Source: WTGA01 sp965214055
GTDB taxonomy: Bacteria; Pseudomonadota; Gammaproteobacteria; Arenicellales; Poriferihabitantaceae
Direction of reading: 5' to 3'
NCBI GenBank assembly: GCA_965214055.1
Contig: OZ243931.1
Location: 1,488,001 to 1,552,000 of the forward strand
DNA: 64,000 bases
Each line of letters begins with the position of its first letter. Position 1 is the stretch's first letter. Below the pieces are notes generated by a model. The model was not told where the DNA came from. It did not search any database and saw only the letters and a list, made by a program, of their open reading frames with translations. This document shows positions 58,634-64,000 of this stretch, piece by piece. A program made the translations under genes and the position numbers.

Positions 58634-59533
58634 TTACGTACTGGCACTGGGATAACTGTTCCGCTTTTTTCGGCCCGGTTTAATCTTAGGGGGGTCGAAC
58701 TCCTCGGCCAGTTTCTTGTCCGATAGCAACAAGCCAGCCAAGTTGAGGTTTCCACCTCGATGAGCAAGGCTATAGGAATCGGTACGAACGCCCAGGCGTC
58801 GAGCGAGTTCGTCCATGAATGCCCAGAATTGATGTTGTTTGTTCTTGTTCTGACTCCCTACGCTGTATACAAACAGTGATGCAATGCCGGGTTGTCCGCT
58901 ACTGACATATCGTTCAAGCGCATGTGTCAGCAGGTCTAAATCTGAGAGATGTAGATTCGCATCATCGTTGTCGTTGTTTTCCGTATAGGTCATCGGGTCC
59001 ATAGAAAATAGCCAGGGCACATCCAGATGGTCCGGGCAGTCCAACGCGCCTGCCCGACCCAGTTGTGTACGCCATGATGATCGGATGACAACGATTTCCG
59101 AATCGGCCCATACCTTCGCAAGTTCCTTGTGCTTGGTTTCGTCCTTTTCTGTGATACCGCCGGACAACTGGTCTGTTCCAATGACCATCCGCAACAGTTC
59201 TGCGGAGTTGGGGTAGTGTTTTTCCATCCTCAACTCATCGAACAGATTCGTAATGTCGGGCTGGTACGCCTGCGACATCCATGACGCTCGGTACGCCTTC
59301 ACAATCTCCCGTTCATTATATTTGGGTTCGCCAGCAGCCTCGCGCAATGCAACGTGGAGAATATGGTAGGCATTGCCGTTGGGTTCGCTGATCTGCTCGA
59401 ACGGTTCCATGCCATGCGTCAGTGCGATGTGGAGCCTGCCGTCGGGACTGGCCTGTGCAAGACGTACCGCTGCCTCGACTTCAACGCAATGCTGTAGGTA
59501 ATTTCCGTCGTTACCTTTTGCCAAGGGAAGCAT
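58634..59533 (-). CDS. Unrecognised 299-residue protein, partner of the GIY-YIG-like protein
   Basis: I cannot assign a family. It opens LPLAKGNDGNYLQHCVEVEAAVRL and has a mixed alpha/beta composition. Sections such as VVIRSSWRTQLGRAGALDCPDHLDVPWLFSMDPMTY and SGQPGIASLFVYSVGSQNKNKQHQFW look globular and conserved in style, and the end is a basic tail (IKPGRKKRNSYPS). No membrane segment or signal peptide. CGGAG lies just before the ATG. It is cotranscribed with the GIY-YIG-like gene and lies among broken toxin-antitoxin genes, a common setting for defence or mobile cassettes. Confidence 0.6.
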   Translation of the reverse strand: MLPLAKGNDGNYLQHCVEVEAAVRLAQASPDGRLHIALTHGMEPFEQISEPNGNAYHILHVALREAAGEPKYNEREIVKAYRASWMSQAYQPDITNLFDELRMEKHYPNSAELLRMVIGTDQLSGGITEKDETKHKELAKVWADSEIVVIRSSWRTQLGRAGALDCPDHLDVPWLFSMDPMTYTENNDNDDANLHLSDLDLLTHALERYVSSGQPGIASLFVYSVGSQNKNKQHQFWAFMDELARRLGVRTDSYSLAHRGGNLNLAGLLLSDKKLAEEFDPPKIKPGRKKRNSYPSAST

Positions 59534-59664
59534 CTCCGCTGAATCTGATAGAGTCGTACTGTTGGCTGTGCTCTAACTCTTGTCCGACCATTTTTGTCAT
59601 CTGCTTGGTTCCATGTCGAGCATCAGACAATATCATCGACCAGTGAGTGTCGGCAGCCAGGCGA

Positions 59665-59828
59665 TCATCGTCTGTGTTTCTGTTCGGCAAGCCGCAACTC
59701 GTAGAGCTTCTGGAGGTTGAGCCAGAACCCCCCCGAGGTGCGGAAGAAACGCCCAAGGCGCAGAGCGGTGTTGTCGGTGATTGACCGTCGGTCGTGAAGA
59801 ATCTCGGTGATGTGGTTCACCGGCACTG
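59665..59828 (-). pseudogene. higA: C-terminal fragment of a HigA-type antitoxin
   Basis: In the frame one base off the cobW frame, the sequence reads SVPVNHITEILHDRRS, NTALRLGRFFRTS, GFWLNLQKLYELRLAEQ and stops at 59665-59667. This is the recognition helix and tail of the HigA/VapI XRE family. The first half of the protein is missing, replaced by cobW. Also a short run of C/G may shift frames. This fragment has no start codon of its own. Confidence 0.7.
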
Positions 59829-60103
59829 ATGAGGATTCCATCGAAGCTGCCTTGCCGTTTCATCAACCCCCCAAGGATGCGGATCAGATCCCCGCGTACG
59901 GTGCAGCAGATGCAACCGTTGTTCATCTCGAACACTTCCTCGTCAGCGTTGACCACGAGGTCGTTATCGATGCCGATTTCGCCGAACTCGTTGACAACCA
60001 CGGCGTATTTCTTGCCGTGCTCTTCGGTCAGGATGCGATTCAATAGCGTTGTCTTGCCGGCACCGAGATAGCCGGTTAGAACGGTAACGGGGATCTGATT
60101 CAT
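59829..60103 (-). pseudogene. Truncated CobW/P47K-family zinc GTPase (5' part only)
   Basis: The first 90 or so residues of a COG0523 metal-chaperone GTPase: TVLTGYLGAGKTTLLNRIL (Walker A at residues 10-18), VVVNEFGEIGIDNDLV, and the metal motif MNNGCICCTVRGDL near 70. After DGILI the frame runs into antitoxin sequence and ends at 59633. The missing part includes the rest of the G domain and the C-terminal domain. It is last in the zur-znuCBA run, fitting a zinc role. The ATG is at 60103. Confidence 0.8.
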
Positions 60104-60280
60104 GGTTTTTGAGTATTCCATTCAAAGTAGTCGTTCAGTTGCACTCAGGCGCCTCTACTCAGTTCGCATATGCTGGTGGAAAGCGCTGTTCGGGACACGA
60201 CCTCTTGCGCGGTGTACCGACCTGTCCCTCTCGTTCCCGGAATTCCGGCGTCCCGGCTTTCGAACGCTTTGCGTCGAGCC

Positions 60281-61225
60281 TTACGAAGTCAGCGCCTGCG
60301 CGAGTGTCGTCGCGTTGTGTCGCATCATGTCGAGGTAGGTCGGTGCCGGACCGTCCGGGCCGGAAAGCGCACCGGGATAGAGCGTGCCGCCGATGGTCGC
60401 TCCCGTCTCGTCGGCGATTCGCTTCAGGAGACGGGGGTCCGCGACGTTCTCGATGAAGACGGCTCGAATTCCCTGTTCGCGTATCTGCTGGATGAGGCGG
60501 GCGACATCCTTTGCGGACGCCTCCGATTCGGTGCTGAGCCCCTGCGGCGCGATGAAAGTCAGCCCGTAGTCGCGACCGAAATACTGGAACGCATCGTGCG
60601 AGGTGACGACGGTCCGTTCGCTCGTGGAAAGCCTGTCAACGATCTCGCGGATTTCCGAGTCGAGGGTCTCAAGCTGGTCCACATAGGCCTCGCGATTCCG
60701 ATGGTACGCGTCGGCATTCCCCGGATCGGCCTGAGCCAGAGCGGCAGTAATGTTGTCGACATAGGCTACGGCATTGCCGAGGCTCTGCCAGGCGTGCGGG
60801 TCGAAAGCGCCATGGTCATGGTGGTCGTGGCCTGCCTCGGCATGCTCCTTGTCATCGTGCCCGTCGTCGAACGCGATCGGCTCGATCCCTTCGGTCGCCA
60901 CCACCTGGATGCCGCGGAAGTTCGAAGCGTCGATCAGACGGTCCAGCCAGCCCTCGAACTGCAGCCCGTTGACGACAAGGATCGTCGCTTCAGCGACGGC
61001 CCGCGCATCGGCAGGAGTCGGCTGGTAGACATGCGTATCCCCGTCGGGGCCGACGAGCGTCGTGACGGCGACATGCTCTCCACCGATGCGCTTGACCATG
61101 TCACCGAGGATCGAGAAGGTAGCGACCACCGGCATCGGTTTGTCGGGCTGTGCGATGACCGGAGCAGCGAGCGACAGGGCGAAGAGGGCGGTGGCGGATA
61201 TCAGAAGCGTTCTGCGGGCGAGCAT
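60281..61225 (-). CDS. znuA: Zinc ABC transporter substrate-binding protein
   Basis: A periplasmic zinc-binding protein of 314 residues from the ATG at 61225. A signal peptide covers about 1-24 (LLISATALFALSLAAPVIAQ). TFSILGDMVKRIGGEHVAV is the cluster A-I opening, and a His/Asp/Glu-rich loop near residues 120-135 (DDGHDDKEHAEAGHDHHDH) is the mark of ZnuA. SHDAFQYFGRDYGL and a later FIENVADPRL complete the fold. It follows znuB by 25 bases. Confidence 0.94.
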   Translation of the reverse strand: MLARRTLLISATALFALSLAAPVIAQPDKPMPVVATFSILGDMVKRIGGEHVAVTTLVGPDGDTHVYQPTPADARAVAEATILVVNGLQFEGWLDRLIDASNFRGIQVVATEGIEPIAFDDGHDDKEHAEAGHDHHDHGAFDPHAWQSLGNAVAYVDNITAALAQADPGNADAYHRNREAYVDQLETLDSEIREIVDRLSTSERTVVTSHDAFQYFGRDYGLTFIAPQGLSTESEASAKDVARLIQQIREQGIRAVFIENVADPRLLKRIADETGATIGGTLYPGALSGPDGPAPTYLDMMRHNATTLAQALTS

Positions 61226-61250
61226 AGAAATTCCTCTCAGGTTTCGAGAT

Positions 61251-62117
61251 TCAGGTTTCGAGATAGCGGCGCGGGACGGCCCGCGTGGCAAGACCGCCCA
61301 CCGGTCCGAAGATCACCGACAGCGCGTAGGCGAGACCTGCGACAAGAATGATCGCCGGCCCGGACGGCAGGCTGAAGTGGTAGGAGAGAAGAAGGCCGCT
61401 AAGGCTCGAGAGCATCGCAACCGAGATTGCCGCGGCGATCAGTGCGCCGATGCCGACTGCCCAGAATTGCGCGGCGGCGGCGGGAAGGATCATGATGCCG
61501 ACCGCCATCAGCGTGCCGAGCGCGTGAAAACCGGCCACGAGGTTCAGCACGACGAGGGCAAGAAACGTGAAATGCGTCATGGCGCTGAGCCCGCTCACCG
61601 AGCGCAGGAACTGCGGGTCCGCGCATTCGAGCACGAGCGGCCGGAACAGGGCGGCGAGCGCGAAGACCGAAACGCTCGCGACGGAACAGAGCAGAGTCAG
61701 AGCGGCGTCGTCGAGCGCGAGCACGGTGCCGAAGAGCACGTGCATCAGGTCGACATTGCTACCCCGGGTGGACACGATCAGCACGCCTACCGCCAGTGAG
61801 ATCAGGTAAAAGGCCGCCAAGCTCGCATCCTCGCGTAGCGCCGTGACGCGGGTCACGAAGCCTGCAAGCAGCGCCACGGCCATGCCTGCGATCAGCCCGC
61901 CGACGGTCATCGCCCCGAGCGAAAGGCCCGCGACGAGATAGCCGGCGGCTGCACCCGGCAGGATCGCATGGGCCATCGCGTCGCCCGTCAGGCTCATGCG
62001 GCGCAGGATCAGGAATACCCCGACCGGTGGCGCGCCGACCGAGATCGCAATGCAGCCCATCAGTGCGCGCCGCATGAAGCCGAAATCGGCGAAGGGCTGG
62101 ACGAGGAGCTCCCACAT
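61251..62117 (-). CDS. znuB: Zinc ABC transporter permease
   Basis: 288 residues from the ATG at 62117, with about eight membrane helices. It starts WELLVQPFADFGFMRRALMGCIAIS, and GVFLILRRMSLTGDAMAHAILPG near residue 40 is the typical ABC-3 permease loop. It forms the channel for zinc with ZnuC. The gene overlaps znuC by a single base (TGATG). Confidence 0.94.
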   Translation of the reverse strand: MWELLVQPFADFGFMRRALMGCIAISVGAPPVGVFLILRRMSLTGDAMAHAILPGAAAGYLVAGLSLGAMTVGGLIAGMAVALLAGFVTRVTALREDASLAAFYLISLAVGVLIVSTRGSNVDLMHVLFGTVLALDDAALTLLCSVASVSVFALAALFRPLVLECADPQFLRSVSGLSAMTHFTFLALVVLNLVAGFHALGTLMAVGIMILPAAAAQFWAVGIGALIAAAISVAMLSSLSGLLLSYHFSLPSGPAIILVAGLAYALSVIFGPVGGLATRAVPRRYLET

Positions 62118-62860
62118 CACGCCGCGCTTCGCCCGCATATGTGCGGCGGGCCGGCGCAGGCTTCGCACATCTGGCGCGCACGGAACTGGTTTTCGGCCGT
62201 CAGCACCTGCGCCGTGGGCCCATGGGCAACGAGTTCGCGCGCCAGCATCAGCGTGCGGGGGAAGTGAGCCCGCACCGTGTCGACGTCGTGCAGGACGGCG
62301 AGCACCGTGCGGCCTTCGCCATGCCAGCGCCGCACCACGCCGATCAGGTCCGACACCGTTCTCGCGTCGATTGCCGTAAAGGGCTCGTCAAGCAGGACGA
62401 GCCCTGCGTCCTGCAGCAGCAGGCGGGCAAAGAGCGCTCGCTGTATCTGCCCGCCCGACAGCGACCCGATCGGCCGCTTCTCGAACCCTTCGAGGCCGAC
62501 CGCGGAAATCGCTTCGGCGACGCGGGCGCGGTGAACAGCCCGCAAGCCCGCAAAGCCGCCAATCTCTCGCCAGAGGCCCATTGCCACGAGGTCGGCGACC
62601 GCGATCGGGAAAGATCGGTCGACATCCGATTGCTGCGGCAGGTAGGCGATCTCGCTGCGCGTGAGCCCGCCGAACGCGATCCGGCCTTCGAGCGGGCGGA
62701 GTGAGCCGGTCACCCCCTTCAACACCGTGGACTTGCCGGCCCCGTTGGGTCCGACGATGGCGGTCAGGCTGCCCTCGGCGATCTCGCCCTGCAGGCGATG
62801 CACGGCCGGTTGCCGGTCGTAGCCGAGGCTCAGGTCCTGAAATTTGAGGGCGTAGGTCAT
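62117..62860 (-). CDS. znuC: Zinc ABC transporter ATP-binding protein
   Basis: 247 residues. Walker A GPNGAGKST near residue 38, Q-loop LPQQSDVD, signature LSGGQIQRALFARLLLQDAG near 135, Walker B LVLLDEPFTAID. Energises zinc import. A C-terminal tail with CEACAGPPHICG contains several Cys, perhaps a metal site. Overlaps znuB and the small membrane gene. Confidence 0.95.
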   Translation of the reverse strand: MTYALKFQDLSLGYDRQPAVHRLQGEIAEGSLTAIVGPNGAGKSTVLKGVTGSLRPLEGRIAFGGLTRSEIAYLPQQSDVDRSFPIAVADLVAMGLWREIGGFAGLRAVHRARVAEAISAVGLEGFEKRPIGSLSGGQIQRALFARLLLQDAGLVLLDEPFTAIDARTVSDLIGVVRRWHGEGRTVLAVLHDVDTVRAHFPRTLMLARELVAHGPTAQVLTAENQFRARQMCEACAGPPHICGRSAA

Positions 62861-62991
62861 GGCACCCCCGGCATGGACGTCGCCCAGAAGAATGCGCCCC
62901 AGAGCGCGGCAACGATCAGGGTCGCACCGGCCAGCCGCGGGCCGGCGCCGAGCGGCAGCAGTCGGATCGACGGGGTGCGCCGCTTCCTCAT
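62857..62991 (-). CDS. Small single-pass membrane protein between zur and znuC
   Basis: 44 residues from an internal ATG at 62991: basic head MRKRRTPSIR and one hydrophobic helix, AGATLIVAALWGAFFWATSM. The frame can extend to 63057. Its end overlaps the znuC start by four bases (ATGA), supporting real translation. The function is unknown; position in a zinc operon suggests a role with the transporter (inference). Confidence 0.5.
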   Translation of the reverse strand: MRKRRTPSIRLLPLGAGPRLAGATLIVAALWGAFFWATSMPGVP

Positions 62992-63079
62992 GCTGGTGCC
63001 CCCTGTCGAGCGGCGCTCACGTAGCCACGACGGTCCATCTGGATATCGGCTCTCCATGGGTGGACCTCCTCATCTCCGT

Positions 63080-63586
63080 CTACGCCGCGCCGGCTTCTGC
63101 GCATCGCGCGCACATGCCCTGGACCTCGACCATTCGGCGTGTCGCGACGAACCCGAGGACGGCGGCATCCTCGGCAAGCCGTCCTCCGATCTGTGGATCC
63201 TCAAGCTCGACCGATACCCGGCAGCCGCTGCAAATGAAGAAAAGGCAATCGTGGTCACGCTCGGGATGGACGCACGGGACGTAGGCGTTCAGGCTTTCGA
63301 TCCTGGAGACGAGGCCCTGCCCCATCAGGAAGTGAAGCGCCCGGTACACGGTCGGCGGTCCGACCGGACGCGAATCCCTGAGCTTGAGCGCATCGATCAA
63401 CTGGTAGGCGCTCGTCGGCCCACCGCTCGCCCACAGTAGCTCCAGGACACGCCTCCGCAGCTCCGTCATCTGTACGCCGCGTTCCTCGCAAATCGATATT
63501 GCCAGCGCGACCCGTTCGCACGTCGAGTGCTGCCGGCGGCAATCCGGATCGGTGCAGGGCCGGGGTCGGGTTGACGGCTCGGTCAT
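63080..63586 (-). CDS. zur: Fur-family zinc uptake regulator Zur
   Basis: 168 residues: winged-helix core with MTELRRRVLELLWASGGPTSAYQLIDAL and VGPPTVYRALHFLMGQGLV, then FFICSGCRV and MCARC, a Cys4 structural-zinc site, plus His-rich EC region HPERDHDC. This is the Zur branch of Fur proteins. Starts at 63610 or 63598 are possible; I prefer 63586 because the operator at 63615-63632 leaves little room for a binding site before 63610. Zur likely represses its own operon. Confidence 0.93.
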   Translation of the reverse strand: MTEPSTRPRPCTDPDCRRQHSTCERVALAISICEERGVQMTELRRRVLELLWASGGPTSAYQLIDALKLRDSRPVGPPTVYRALHFLMGQGLVSRIESLNAYVPCVHPERDHDCLFFICSGCRVSVELEDPQIGGRLAEDAAVLGFVATRRMVEVQGMCARCAEAGAA

Positions 63587-63614
63587 CGCTTGTCTCATCT
63601 TGCGGGGCATGAAA

Positions 63615-63632
63615 GCAATGTTATAACATTGC
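63615..63632. promoter_or_regulatory. Zur box, perfect palindrome upstream of zur-znuCBA
   Basis: GCAATGTTATAACATTGC is an 18-base perfect palindrome. It contains AATGTTATA and TATAACATT, the half-sites of the known Zur operator. It stands 29 bases before the chosen zur start. Confidence 0.85.
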
Positions 63633-63658
63633 ATTTTGTTTCGCAAGAGAGCCGACAC

Positions 63659-64000
63659 CCCTTTTTCTGAGAAATTTGAAAACCGCTGAAACTCGCGTCA
63701 GACGGTAGCATCACGGGAACAAGAAAAATTTAGATGTGTTTTCTGGGAAAAGAAATGCCATTGGCTGTCACTCAAGCACCGCTCGGGCTAAGTGCCGGAT
63801 GCATAACGGCTTTCACCGCCCGACGGTTTGAGCGGTCAGGAAGTGCGATAGCGATGCCCTTCGGCGCGTGGTTTTCACACCCCACACATCAATGCAGCCT
63901 GTCATTGTTGGATCGGACGTCCCAATGAAATCAAAAAGCAGCTTTGTTTTCTGTTCCATATTGATAACGTTTCCGTGTATCGACATCCCCTCATCGTGAA
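63659..64000. other. Right end of window (340 bp) with no firmly supported gene
   Basis: Composition is less GC-rich than the zinc operon. On the minus strand a frame from 63998 down to a stop at 63813-63815 (about 61 residues, opening MSIHGNVINMEQKTK if it starts at 63986) could be the end of a gene that begins beyond the window. I cannot identify it. Nothing convincing on the plus strand. Confidence 0.35.

Noticed and set aside
60170..61351. A 393-codon plus-strand frame
   Set aside because: Antisense to znuA, which has a signal peptide and His-rich zinc loop.
63734..63928. 64-residue plus-strand frame near the window end
   Set aside because: No family features or binding site. A minus-strand frame in the same place looks more protein-like, though also weak.

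Overview
The window looks like a stretch of chromosome from a gammaproteobacterium, probably a marine or host-associated uncultivated lineage. The evidence is the gene order yicC-gmk-rpoZ-spoT, glnE, ilvE, acnA, nagZ, a split class II ribonucleotide reductase with NrdR boxes, a sigma-32-type promoter on hsp20, and many genes for small organic compounds (DMSP-lyase-family cupin, creatinase/ectoine-hydrolase-like M24 protein, TauD dioxygenase, FAH hydrolase, gamma-glutamyltransferase, several MFS and DMT carriers). No rRNA, tRNA or CRISPR was seen. Genus-level identity cannot be read from the sequence.

Layout. 1-5.4 kb: a COG4324-type aminopeptidase cut by the window edge (minus), then a plus-strand run of cca, a VOC protein, a HAD phosphatase, msrB, a DUF1223 protein and hsp20. 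5.4-10.4 kb: a pyridoxal-phosphate cystathionine beta-synthase/cysteine synthase with CBS domains, an M24 creatinase-like protein and an MFS carrier. 10.4-20.2 kb (minus): a glutamine amidotransferase, nagZ, an L,D-transpeptidase, a low-molecular-weight phosphatase, spoT, rpoZ, gmk and yicC, then a decayed adhesin fragment, a YiiX-like hydrolase and a FemAB-like protein. 20.4-30.8 kb (plus): an M48 lipoprotein protease, glnE, ilvE, a zinc-finger protein, waaF and nrdJ a/b. 30.9-57.6 kb: mixed metabolic and transport genes, including panE, an FAH protein, a group II decarboxylase, MATE, a sulfotransferase, an RND pump, a GGT, a PRTase, TauD, redox proteins, an MFS-cupin-DMSP-lyase-like unit, and acnA.

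57.6-64 kb is different in character: broken toxin-antitoxin genes (vapC, higA), an intact RHH antitoxin, a two-gene unit of a GIY-YIG-like protein plus a 299-residue protein I do not recognise, a CobW-type zinc GTPase truncated by fusion to a HigA fragment, and a compact zur-znuCBA zinc-uptake operon with a perfect Zur palindrome. The znu genes look richer in GC and alphaproteobacteria-like in codon use and gene layout, so this end of the window is probably a horizontally assembled accessory region.

The most interesting points are the unknown two-gene cassette (58.2-59.5 kb), the recombination junction between cobW and higA (59.83 kb), the DMSP-lyase-like operon (52.5-54.8 kb), the NrdR-controlled promoter of the class II reductase (27.5 kb), and the collapsed adhesin remnant (17.8-18.1 kb).
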